Part shown: positions 42,729 to 51,838 of the stretch, one piece after another
Layout: each line of letters opens with the position of its first letter
How positions within the stretch are numbered: the stretch's first letter is position 1
Notes under the pieces: generated by a model
Databases searched by the model: none
What the model was told of the DNA's origin: nothing
Seen by the model: only the letters and a program-made list of their open reading frames with translations
Source: an uncultured Alphaproteobacteria bacterium
Lineage (GTDB): Bacteria; Pseudomonadota; Alphaproteobacteria; Rhizobiales; Beijerinckiaceae
DNA length: 64,000 nucleotides
NCBI GenBank assembly: GCA_937988775.1
Contig: CALKHP010000052.1
Span: 186,001-250,000 of the forward strand
Direction: 5' to 3'
Program-made: the position numbers and the translations under genes

Positions 42729-43652
42729 TCAGAAACCGTAGGCGAGCTTCGCCTTGACGATGTGCTGCGAGAAATCGCTCAGGTCGAGATTGCCGGGCAC
42801 GCCTTTCGCCTTGCCGGAAAGCTGGATATCCCAGGCGGCCGAAAGCGCCAGGTCCTTGGTCGCCTGCCAGTAGATGCCCGGCCCGGCATAGGTGGCATAG
42901 CCAAGTTCGTCGCCGAAGAACACGGCGTCATAGCGCCGGAAATGGTCGAGTTCGGCGCTGATGAACACGCCGTCAATGATCTGATAGGCGAGCGAGGCGC
43001 CGATGCGCAGCGTCGAGGCGCGCGCATAGCCCGACTTGAACAATTGCGGCATGTCGGTCCAGTTCGAATCCATGCCGAGATTGAGCGCGCCATACAGCTT
43101 GCCGGCGATCAGCTCCTTGTCGAGGAACAGGCTGTAGACCGCGTCCCAGCTGCTGTCGGAGCGCAAGCCCGGCGGGCCATAGAGGCCGCCGCTCAGCGCC
43201 GCGCCCTGCAAGGCGAGGTCGAAGGTCGCGCCGACGCCATGGGTATCGCGGCCGAGGAATTTGTATTTCACCTCGATGCCGCCGCCATATTGCGACCCGT
43301 GCAGCGCGTTGAAGCCATAGGCTTTCGAATTGGCCGCGCCGGCGAACAGGTAAGGCCCGATCTTGACGCAGGGGAAGGCGCCGTAGGACAGCTGCGCCGT
43401 GGCGAGATGGCCGTCGGCGCTGCCGTTGCGCGCACCGAAACTGCCGCCATAGGTCAGCGAGCCGGACAGCGCGCCGACATCGTTGACATCGGAGCCGGTG
43501 TTGAAGCCGAACACATCGGTGGCAAGGCCGTTCTTCTCGAGGCAGGCGGTGGCGGCGACCGGCGCCGGGGCCGGCTTGTGGATCGGCAGGTCGGCGGCCT
43601 GCGCGGAGGAGATCAGGGCGAGCGTGGCGATCGAGGCGGCGATGAACTTCAT
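42729..43652 (-). CDS. Putative outer-membrane beta-barrel protein
   Basis: A 307-residue exported protein. Residues 1-20 are a signal peptide (MKFIAASIATLALISSAQAA, cleavage after AQA). The mature chain has alternating hydrophobic/polar strands rich in Gly, Tyr and Phe and ends with ...KAKLAYGF, the terminal aromatic residue used for insertion by the BAM machinery. A short Pro/Ala-rich segment (LPIHKPAPAPVAA) follows the signal peptide. It resembles alphaproteobacterial surface barrels of unassigned substrate, and I do not recognise a named family. The ATG at 43652 is the only start placing the signal peptide at the N-terminus. It lies between hisS and hisZ in reverse orientation. Confidence 0.8.
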   Translation of the reverse strand: MKFIAASIATLALISSAQAADLPIHKPAPAPVAATACLEKNGLATDVFGFNTGSDVNDVGALSGSLTYGGSFGARNGSADGHLATAQLSYGAFPCVKIGPYLFAGAANSKAYGFNALHGSQYGGGIEVKYKFLGRDTHGVGATFDLALQGAALSGGLYGPPGLRSDSSWDAVYSLFLDKELIAGKLYGALNLGMDSNWTDMPQLFKSGYARASTLRIGASLAYQIIDGVFISAELDHFRRYDAVFFGDELGYATYAGPGIYWQATKDLALSAAWDIQLSGKAKGVPGNLDLSDFSQHIVKAKLAYGF

Positions 43653-43665
43653 GGGGGGTGCCCTT

Positions 43666-43697
43666 CGGGAGGAATATCCGCCGCGAAATTCCTCCCG
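43666..43697 (-). promoter_or_regulatory. Hairpin in the 5' leader of the outer-membrane protein gene
   Basis: A perfect 10-bp inverted repeat (CGGGAGGAAT with ATTCCTCCCG, 12-nt loop) ends 13 bp before the ATG of the porin-like gene. In the transcript the purine-rich GGGAGG half lies in the distal arm, away from the start. A role in mRNA stability or translation control is inference. Confidence 0.4.
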
Positions 43698-43922
43698 GCG
43701 CCGGCGCTTGTCACGTCCATGATTTATGCTTTTGGCCCAAAAAACCGGCATATCCGCGCATTGCCGGCGGATGTTGCAAATCAACACCTTGATCGGAATT
43801 GCTCGAAACACCGCATTTGCGGCTGCTCGCTTCGCGGCAACAGGGCTCGTAAACGTTGTTTCACCGGAACAGTCGCATCGCGCGCCCGTCTTTGCTAAGA
43901 ACCGCGCGATCAAGGGGTTTTC

Positions 43923-45035
43923 ATGCTCAAGACCAAGCAATCGCGCGAGGCGGCGCTGGCGGCATTGTTCGAGCCGACGGGCTATGGCCGCGCCGACCCG
44001 GCGCTGCTGCAGCCGGCCGACAGCTTTCTCGAATTGTCGGGCGAGGATATCCGCCGGCGCCTGTTCCTCACCTATGACGGCACCGGCCGCGAATATTGCC
44101 TGAGGCCCGAGTTCACCATTCCGGTGGCGCGCGCCTATCTCGCCGACATGCCGAAGGCGATGCCGGCCAATTACTGGTATTGCGGCCCGGTTTTCCGGCA
44201 CCGGCCGCAGGGCAGCGGCGAGTTCCTGCAAGGCGGCATCGAATCGCTCGGGCGTACGGATCGTGCCGCCGCCGATGCCGAGACGCTCGATATCGCGTTG
44301 CAGGCGTGCCGCGCGCTCGGCGTCGCCGCACCTCAGATCGCGCTCGGCGATGTCGGGCTGCTCGACGCGGTGCTTGCCGGGCTGAAACTCCCGGCCGATA
44401 CCATGCGCCGGCTGCGGCGGCGGCTCGCCGGCGGCCAGCCGCCGGCGGCGCTCCTCGATGCGCCGGAGGGCGACACGGCATCGAGCCTCGGCGGCTATGC
44501 CGGGCTGCTCACGGCGCTCGAAGGCGTCGACAAGCAGCAGGCGCAGGCCTTCGTCGCCGATGTGCTGTCGATCGCCGGCTTGCAGAATGTCGGCGGGCGC
44601 AGCGTCAGCGACATCGCCGAGCGCTTCCTCGCCAAGGCGGGCCAGAACGGCGCGGCCCTGTCGGGCGAGAACGCGGCGCTGATCGGCGATTTCCTAGCGC
44701 TGAGCGGCCACCCGGACGAGGTCTCCGCCAAGGCGCGCCGGCTCAGCCAGGATGCGGGCCTTGCGATCGACGCGGCACTCGACGAATTCGACACCCGCAC
44801 CGGCTTCATGGCGGCGCGCGGCATCGATATCGAGGCGCTCAAGGTCGCGACCGCCTTCACGCGCAACATGGATTATTATACCGGCTTCGTGTTCGAGATG
44901 ACGGCGCCGGGCCAGCCGGCGACGCTGATCGCCGGCGGGCGCTACGACAACCTGCTGACCCGCCTCGGCGCGCGCGAGCCGGTGCCGGCGGTCGGCTGCG
45001 CCATCTGGGTCGAGCGCTTCGGAGAAACGGCATGA
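43923..45035 (+). CDS. hisZ: ATP phosphoribosyltransferase regulatory subunit HisZ
   Basis: A 370-residue paralogue of histidyl-tRNA synthetase that lacks the C-terminal anticodon domain and serves as the regulatory subunit of HisG in the first step of histidine synthesis. HisS-like core segments are present: 'FLTYDGTGREYCLRPEFTIPVARAYL' near residue 48, ANYWYCGPVFRHRPQGSGEFLQ near 80 and 'ATAFTRNMDYYTGFVFEM' near 310. It ends in an ATGA overlap with hisG. An AAGGGG ribosome site precedes the ATG. The pairing HisZ-HisG means the HisG here depends on HisZ for activity and feedback control. Confidence 0.95.
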   Translation: MLKTKQSREAALAALFEPTGYGRADPALLQPADSFLELSGEDIRRRLFLTYDGTGREYCLRPEFTIPVARAYLADMPKAMPANYWYCGPVFRHRPQGSGEFLQGGIESLGRTDRAAADAETLDIALQACRALGVAAPQIALGDVGLLDAVLAGLKLPADTMRRLRRRLAGGQPPAALLDAPEGDTASSLGGYAGLLTALEGVDKQQAQAFVADVLSIAGLQNVGGRSVSDIAERFLAKAGQNGAALSGENAALIGDFLALSGHPDEVSAKARRLSQDAGLAIDAALDEFDTRTGFMAARGIDIEALKVATAFTRNMDYYTGFVFEMTAPGQPATLIAGGRYDNLLTRLGAREPVPAVGCAIWVERFGETA

Positions 45036-46015
45036 GCGGCGCGGGCAACGGCAAACTCATCCTTGCGGTGCCGTCCAAGGGGCGGTTGCAGGAGAACGCC
45101 GCCAATTTCTTCGCGCGCGCCGGGCTGGTGCTGCAACAGGGCCGCGGCAGCCGCGACTATAGCGGCAGCCTCGCCGGCGTCGCCGATGTCGAGGTGCTGT
45201 TCCTGTCGGCCTCCGAGATCAGCGCCAAGCTGGCGGCCGGCGGCGCCCATCTCGGCGTCACCGGCGAGGACCTGATCCGCGAGAGCATTCCCGACGCCGA
45301 CGCCAAGGTCGAGCTGCTGACGCCGCTCGGCTTTGGCCAGGCCAATGTTGTCGTCGCCGTGCCGCAGGCCTGGATCGACGTGCGCAACATGGCCGATCTG
45401 GAAGATGTCACCGCCTCGTTCCACGGCCGCCATGGCCGGCGCATGCGGATTGCCACGAAATACCTGAACCTGACGCGCGACTTCCTCGCCCGCCACGGCG
45501 TCAGCGATTACCGGCTGGTCGAGAGCCTCGGCGCGACCGAAGGGGCGCCGGCCTCGGGCGCGGCCGAGTTGATCGTCGACATCACCACGACCGGCGCGAC
45601 GCTCGCCGCCAACGGGCTCAAGGTGCTGGAGGACGGCACGATCCTGCAATCGGAGGCCAATCTCGTCGCCTCGGTCGGCGCCAACTGGACGCCGAAGGCG
45701 CGCTGCGCCGCCCGCGCCATTCTCGCACGCATCGCGGCGGAGGAACGCGCCCGCACGCAGCGCGAGGTGCGGGCACGCTTTCCCTCCGGCACGATGCCGG
45801 CGCTCGCGCAGCAGGCCGGCACGCATTTCGGCGCCGTGGCGCTGCGCACCGAATCGTGCGGCGATCTGGTGCTGCATGTGCCGCACGGCCGCGCCGCTGA
45901 TCTCGCCGGCTGGCTGATCGAGCAGGGCGCGGACACGGCCATCGTCACCAGGCTCGATTATGTGTTCTCGCGCCAGAACCCGCTCGACGAGAAGCTGACC
46001 GCCCGTGTCGGCTGA
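45032..46015 (+). CDS. hisG: ATP phosphoribosyltransferase, catalytic subunit HisG
   Basis: A 327-residue enzyme joining ATP and PRPP to phosphoribosyl-ATP, the committed step of histidine synthesis. The periplasmic-binding-protein-like catalytic fold carries LAVPSKGRLQENAANFF near residue 11, 'LGVTGEDLIRE' near 73 and the PRPP-binding loop GAAELIVDITTTGATLAANGL near 182. The chain is longer than the minimal HisZ-dependent form of about 210-230 residues, with an extra C-terminal stretch of some 90 residues, a length also seen in relatives such as Bradyrhizobium. It overlaps hisZ by 4 bp. Confidence 0.95.
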   Translation: MSGAGNGKLILAVPSKGRLQENAANFFARAGLVLQQGRGSRDYSGSLAGVADVEVLFLSASEISAKLAAGGAHLGVTGEDLIRESIPDADAKVELLTPLGFGQANVVVAVPQAWIDVRNMADLEDVTASFHGRHGRRMRIATKYLNLTRDFLARHGVSDYRLVESLGATEGAPASGAAELIVDITTTGATLAANGLKVLEDGTILQSEANLVASVGANWTPKARCAARAILARIAAEERARTQREVRARFPSGTMPALAQQAGTHFGAVALRTESCGDLVLHVPHGRAADLAGWLIEQGADTAIVTRLDYVFSRQNPLDEKLTARVG

Positions 46016-46066
46016 CGCCGCCCGGCCGGGCTGGATCGTGGCGCAGCGATGACTTATCCTGGCGCG

Positions 46067-46498
46067 ATGACACGCTATGTCCTCCTCCTGGCGCTGGCGG
46101 CCGGGCTTGTTGCGCCCGCCCTGGCGCAGGCCGCGCCGCGCAAGGCGCCGCAAAAGCCGCTCAAGCTCGATCCGTTTCCGATCGGCCAGTCGTTTCGCCT
46201 CGCGAGCATCAACGGCAAGGCGGTCAGCGGCAACCTGACGCTCAGGGTCGACGACACGTTTCGCGGCAGCGGCTCGAGCGGCTGCAACAGCTGGTCGGCG
46301 GCGATGTATCCGCTGAAGAACGGCCGGCTCGCCATGGGCCCCGTGGCGATGACCAAGCGCGCCTGCCCCGGCCCGGTCATGGCGCTCGAGCGGCGCTATC
46401 TCTACGCGCTGCATTCGGGTTTGCGCTGGTCGACCCCGCCCGGCGCGCTCGTGCTCAAGGGCGCGGCCGGCACGCTGCGCTTCGAACGGGCGTATTGA
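46067..46498 (+). CDS. Secreted META-domain protein (HslJ-like)
   Basis: A 143-residue exported protein. Residues 1-22 form a signal peptide (YVLLLALAAGLVAPALAQA). The mature part is one META domain, recognised by GSGSSGCNSWSAAMY near residue 70 and 'MGPVAMTKRACPGPVMALERRYLYAL' near 92, the conserved Cys pair probably forming a disulfide in the periplasm. META proteins such as E. coli HslJ are stress-related but of unknown mechanism. The second ATG (46067) is chosen because it starts the signal peptide. It follows hisG by 51 bp on the same strand and may be co-transcribed. Confidence 0.85.
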   Translation: MTRYVLLLALAAGLVAPALAQAAPRKAPQKPLKLDPFPIGQSFRLASINGKAVSGNLTLRVDDTFRGSGSSGCNSWSAAMYPLKNGRLAMGPVAMTKRACPGPVMALERRYLYALHSGLRWSTPPGALVLKGAAGTLRFERAY

Positions 46499-46526
46499 GA
46501 GCGGCAGGCAGAGCTTCCTTCGCCTC

Positions 46527-46615
46527 CCCCTTGTCCCGGCCTTGAGCCGGGACCCAGCTTTGCCTGCAAGCGTCTCGTTTCCATAGGCCCCGGCTCAAGG
46601 CCGGGGCGAGACGGC
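46527..46615. repeat. Pair of short palindromes (copy 4)
   Basis: GTCCCGGCCTTGAGCCGGGAC (46533-46553) is followed by GCCCCGGCTCAAGGCCGGGGC (46587-46607), the second being the reverse orientation of the same hairpin type. They lie between the convergent META and ABC-transporter genes. Confidence 0.85.
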
Positions 46616-46622
46616 CAACGCT

Positions 46623-48707
46623 TCACGCGCTGGCGGGCGCCAGTTCGCGCGGCGTCGAGATGCCATCGTCGCCGGGCCGGAGGTCGACGCGGCGCTGGTG
46701 CAGATCGACCAGCGTGCTGCGATGGCCGATCGAGACGATGGTGGTCTCCGGCAGCATCTCGCCGATAGCCTGGTAGATCGCCGCTTCCAGCGGCTCGTCG
46801 AGGGCCGCCGTCGCCTCGTCGAGGAAGAGCCAGTCCGGCTTGGCGAGCAGGGCGTGGGCAATCGACAGGCGCTGCTTCTCGCCGCCCGACAGGCGCTGCG
46901 CCCACAGGTCCTCGTTGTCGAGTTCGGCGACGAGATGGCCGAGCTTGACCGCCTCGAGCGCGGCGCGCACCGCCGCGTCGTCGAACGCCTTGCTCGCTTC
47001 CGGATAGGTGACCGCCTCGCGCAGCGTGCCTTGCGCGATATAGGGCTGCTGCGGCAACAGCAGCACGGTCTTGCCGGCCGGCACGGTGATCTGGCCGCTG
47101 ACGAACGGCCACACGCCGGCAAGCGCCCGGAACAGCGTCGACTTGCCCGAGCCGGACGGGCCGGTGACCAGCGTGCGCTCACCGGCCCGGAAGGTGAATT
47201 CCGGCACGGTGGCGATGGTGCGCCCGTTGGGGAGCTTGAGCGCCAGATCGCTGATCGCGACATGATCGGCCGGGCCCTGATGCGGCTCGGGCTGGGCGGC
47301 GCCGATGGCATCGGCCCGGCGCATGCCGTCATTGAAGGTGGTCAGGCGGTCGATGATCGCCTTGTAGGCGGCCAGCGTCTGATACGAGGTGATGAAGAAG
47401 CTCATCGCGCTGTTGACCTGCCCGAAGGACTGCGCGCCCTGCTGCAACTGGCCGAGCGTGATCTTGCCAGCGAGGAAATACGAGCCCGTCAGGATATAGG
47501 GGAAGGCGACGCTCATCTGCTGCCACGAGAAGGTGAAGCCGACGAGCTTCAGGCGCCGGATCAGCAGCGCGATGAAGTTGTCGACGATATCGCCGAAGCG
47601 GGCGCGCAGGCGCTTCTGCTCGGCTTCCGCGCCCGAGAGCAGCGCGACCTGCTCGCCATATTCGCGCAAACGGGCGAGCGCGAAGCGGAAATTCGCCTCG
47701 ACGCGCTGGCGCAGGAAGTCGAGCCGGATCAGCGGCCGGCCGATGAGGTGGGTGAACAGCGTGCCGATGATGGCATAGGCGAGCACGACCCAGACCAGGA
47801 AGCCGGGCACGACGACATTGGTGCCGGGGAAGACGAAGCCGCTCGAAATCTCCCACAGGATGACGGTGAACGAGACCAGCGTCGCCAGTTGCGCCAGCAG
47901 CCGCGTCGAGAGCGCCATGGTCTGCGAGATGAAACTGTCGACATCGTCGGCGATGCGCTGGTCCGGGTTGTCGGCGGCAAGCCCGAGCAACTGCATGCGG
48001 TAATGCGTGCCGTCATTCAGCCAGCGCGAGAAATAATTGCGGCTGAGCCAGGTGCGCCAGCGAATCTGCAGCATGCTGTCGCTCCAGATGTCGAGCATCT
48101 GAGAGATGATCCAGCACACCAGCAACGGCACGAAAACCGACCACATCTGGAACCAGAACGCGGCCGCATCCTTCGATTGCAGCGCGTTGAACAGGTCGCG
48201 ATACCAGATGTTCAGCCTGATCTGCATCGCCACCTGGATGAAGTTATTGGCGATGATGAAGCCGATCAGCGCGCGCGCGGCAGCACCCCGGCTCGGGAAA
48301 AACCGGCTCAGGCGGCCGAAATCGCCCGTGTCCTTCTCGGGCGCGTCGAAATACGGGTCGGTCAGGCCCATCACGGTACGGATCAGCGGGATGAAGGACA
48401 CGCCATAGACGATGGCCGCGAAACCGACCGCGGCCGAGGCCATGAAGGGCGGCGGCAACAGCGCCATCACGCTCGATGGCAACATGTGGATGGCGCCGAG
48501 ATAGCTCATCAGCGCCAGGAACATGAAGCCGAGCGCGTACATCACCACGAAGACCTTCAGGAAGGTCGAGATCGGGCGCGACGCCCACACGATGCCGGCG
48601 AGGATCAGGCCGGAGACCGGCACGTAGAATGGCAGGCTGCCGCCGTCCCAACTGAACACGCCAAGCAGGATCGACAGAATGGCGGTGACCAGGGCGACGA
48701 TCTGCAT
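46623..48707 (-). CDS. ABC exporter, fused permease-ATPase (YddA / SbmA-BacA-like)
   Basis: A 694-residue inner-membrane half-transporter. An N-terminal region has about three extra helices (residues 1-120), followed by a six-helix transmembrane domain (about 150-450, with 'NIWYRDLFNALQSKDAAAFW' and 'HYRMQLLGLAADNPDQRI') of the SbmA_BacA/YddA type, and an ATPase domain with Walker A VTGPSGSGKST near 516, signature RLSGGEKQRLSIAHAL near 603 and Walker B WLFLDEATAALDEP near 625. Relatives carry peptides, vitamin B12 or acyl compounds; direction and substrate are unknown. It should work as a homodimer. Confidence 0.9.
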   Translation of the reverse strand: MQIVALVTAILSILLGVFSWDGGSLPFYVPVSGLILAGIVWASRPISTFLKVFVVMYALGFMFLALMSYLGAIHMLPSSVMALLPPPFMASAAVGFAAIVYGVSFIPLIRTVMGLTDPYFDAPEKDTGDFGRLSRFFPSRGAAARALIGFIIANNFIQVAMQIRLNIWYRDLFNALQSKDAAAFWFQMWSVFVPLLVCWIISQMLDIWSDSMLQIRWRTWLSRNYFSRWLNDGTHYRMQLLGLAADNPDQRIADDVDSFISQTMALSTRLLAQLATLVSFTVILWEISSGFVFPGTNVVVPGFLVWVVLAYAIIGTLFTHLIGRPLIRLDFLRQRVEANFRFALARLREYGEQVALLSGAEAEQKRLRARFGDIVDNFIALLIRRLKLVGFTFSWQQMSVAFPYILTGSYFLAGKITLGQLQQGAQSFGQVNSAMSFFITSYQTLAAYKAIIDRLTTFNDGMRRADAIGAAQPEPHQGPADHVAISDLALKLPNGRTIATVPEFTFRAGERTLVTGPSGSGKSTLFRALAGVWPFVSGQITVPAGKTVLLLPQQPYIAQGTLREAVTYPEASKAFDDAAVRAALEAVKLGHLVAELDNEDLWAQRLSGGEKQRLSIAHALLAKPDWLFLDEATAALDEPLEAAIYQAIGEMLPETTIVSIGHRSTLVDLHQRRVDLRPGDDGISTPRELAPASA

Positions 48708-48789
48708 GCGGGGTAACCTTAGGCGCGCGGGGAATCACATTGGAAGCCGCTAATTAGGCGTAAATCGGTCGAATGCCCAGCCACGAACG

Positions 48790-48835
48790 CAACAAGGCCG
48801 GACGGCCCGCTCCGGCAAGGAGGGACCGCCCGGCC
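48790..48835 (-). terminator. Terminator-like hairpin downstream of doxX
   Basis: On the minus strand GGCCGGGCGGTCC pairs with GGGCCGTCCGGCC (13 bp, two G-U wobbles) and is followed by TTGTTGCGTT. It lies 25 bp past the DoxX stop and ahead of the ABC-transporter gene. Confidence 0.6.
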
Positions 48836-48860
48836 ACGCTTGATGCATGCAAGGACGCTG

Positions 48861-49259
48861 TCAGGCGGTGCGCGCGCGCAAGTGATCGAGCGACCAGCCG
48901 CCGGCGCCATGCGCCATCAGCGTCAGGAAACCGCCGGCGATGGTGAGGTTCTTCCAGAAATTGATCATCTGGCCCTGGCTGGCCGGATCGAAGTGGAACA
49001 GATAGCCGGCGATGACGCAGAATCCGGCGAGCAGCAGCGCGGCAAGGCGGGTCCGGTAGCCGAACAGGATCAGCAGGCCGCCGCCCAGTTCCGTCAGGAT
49101 GACGAGCGGCAGCAGCCCGCCGGGCAGGCCGGCCTTGGCCATATAGGCGGCGGTGCCGGCGTAACCGGCGATCTTGCTCCAGCCGCTGGTGATGAAAATC
49201 AGCGAGAGCAGCATGCGGCCGGCCAGCGAGGCGGCGCTTGTCACGGTGGTGTGGTTCAT
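48861..49259 (-). CDS. DoxX family membrane protein
   Basis: A 132-residue integral membrane protein with four helices (residues about 13-32, 47-67, 70-88 and 103-120). The motif LAGRMLLSLIFITSGWSKI at the N-terminus, 'LILTELGGGLLILFGYRTR'-like pattern (ILTELGGGLLILFGYRTRLAA) in the middle and FWKNLTIAGGFLTLMAHG near the end are typical of DoxX/DoxD-like proteins. Members are linked to redox or thiosulfate:quinone chemistry in a few species, but most have no known role. The ATG at 49259 starts at the family N-terminus. The neighbours (groESL, ABC exporter) give no clue. Confidence 0.88.
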   Translation of the reverse strand: MNHTTVTSAASLAGRMLLSLIFITSGWSKIAGYAGTAAYMAKAGLPGGLLPLVILTELGGGLLILFGYRTRLAALLLAGFCVIAGYLFHFDPASQGQMINFWKNLTIAGGFLTLMAHGAGGWSLDHLRARTA

Positions 49260-49399
49260 TGCGCGTGTCCAGTTCAGGTGGGGCGGCCCCCGGCCGCCTG
49301 TTGCTTTCACCCTGCTAGATAGGGCATTTGTGCGCTGCACAAAACCCCGGCCGGCGAAAACCGGGCTTTGCACGCCTGCAAACGCCTCGCGCCGGCAAC

Positions 49400-49429
49400 A
49401 AAAAAGAGGCCGGCGAAACGCCGGCCTCT
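49400..49429 (-). terminator. Rho-independent terminator of the groESL operon
   Basis: AGAGGCCGGCG-AAA-CGCCGGCCTCT is a perfect 11-bp stem. Read on the minus strand it is followed by a run of T residues (the complement of AAAAAA at 49400-49405). It starts about 29 bp after the groEL stop. Confidence 0.9.
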
Positions 49430-49457
49430 CATTATGCTCTTGGTGTGGATGGACTTC

Positions 49458-51095
<1,638 letters not shown>

Positions 51096-51155
51096 GGATC
51101 AGGCCTCCGTTTGAACTGGTATGAGGGTGTTGAAATCAAAAAGAATGGGCGTCGA

Positions 51156-51443
51156 TCAGCCGATCACGCCCATCACGTCGGATTCCTTCATGATCAGGAG
51201 GTCCTGACCGTCGATCTTCACTTCCGTGCCGGACCATTTGCCGAACAGAATCTTGTCGCCCTTCTTGACGTCGAGCGGAACCAGCTTGCCGGCCTCGTCG
51301 CGCGCGCCCGAGCCGACGGCGATGATCTCGCCTTCCTGCGGCTTCTCCTTGGCGGTGTCGGGGATGATGATGCCGCCCTTGGTCTTCTCTTCGCTGTCGA
51401 GACGGCGAACGACGACGCGGTCGTGCAGAGGACGAAACTTCAT
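51156..51443 (-). CDS. groES: Co-chaperonin GroES (Hsp10)
   Basis: A 95-residue co-chaperonin that caps the GroEL ring. The N-terminal FRPLHDRVVVRRLD, mobile loop EEKTKGGIIIPDTAKEKPQEG near residues 18-38, and 'VKKGDKILFGKWSGTEVKIDGQDLLIMKESDVMGVIG' C-terminal half are all intact. The ATG at 51443 gives the canonical MKFRPLHDR start; the open frame extends further upstream but only into promoter DNA. It is the first gene of the operon, with groEL after it and the CIRCE operator about 70 bp upstream. Confidence 0.98.
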   Translation of the reverse strand: MKFRPLHDRVVVRRLDSEEKTKGGIIIPDTAKEKPQEGEIIAVGSGARDEAGKLVPLDVKKGDKILFGKWSGTEVKIDGQDLLIMKESDVMGVIG

Positions 51444-51510
51444 GGTTTCCTCACATGTTGCGACGCACGGATCAGGCCGCGCGCCGGTGAAGGGATAACG
51501 GATAGGCTCG

Positions 51511-51537
51511 CTGGCACTCACCCTGGGAGAGTGCCAG
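51511..51537 (-). promoter_or_regulatory. CIRCE operator (HrcA-binding) of groESL
   Basis: CTGGCACTC-N9-GAGTGCCAG is a perfect 9-bp inverted repeat with the 9-nt spacer of CIRCE; the consensus is TTAGCACTC-N9-GAGTGCTAA. It lies 68 bp upstream of the groES start, the usual place for repression by HrcA. The remaining DNA up to the flippase gene (51538-51838) is GC-rich with no gene that I can support. Confidence 0.92.
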
Positions 51538-51838
51538 AAGTGGACCGGAGATAGGAATTGAGGCCGCTGGAGTCAAGGGTTTTCGCGGACGGCCTGCGGC
51601 CAGCGCGGGGACGATGGTTAACCCGCGCGGTGCGGCTGGCCGGTGCGGCCGCCATGCGCCGCTGGTAGCACGGCAAGGCGCAACTGGCCAGCATGGCGGC
51701 GGCCGGGAGCGCGGCGCCTTATGGATTTGTAAAGCGGCCCGCCTGCATTGTCGCAGCGGCTCGCCATGTGGCCGATGGATCGGCAAGGCCCGGCCAGAAC
51801 AGTTTTTCGTCAAGGGCCAGGGCCGAACACGACACGCA

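Noticed and set aside
51614..51838. Longer N-terminus for the flippase
   Set aside because: The added 75 residues are Arg/Gly/Cys-rich with no homology-like pattern, while the first membrane helix begins right at the ATG at 51839.
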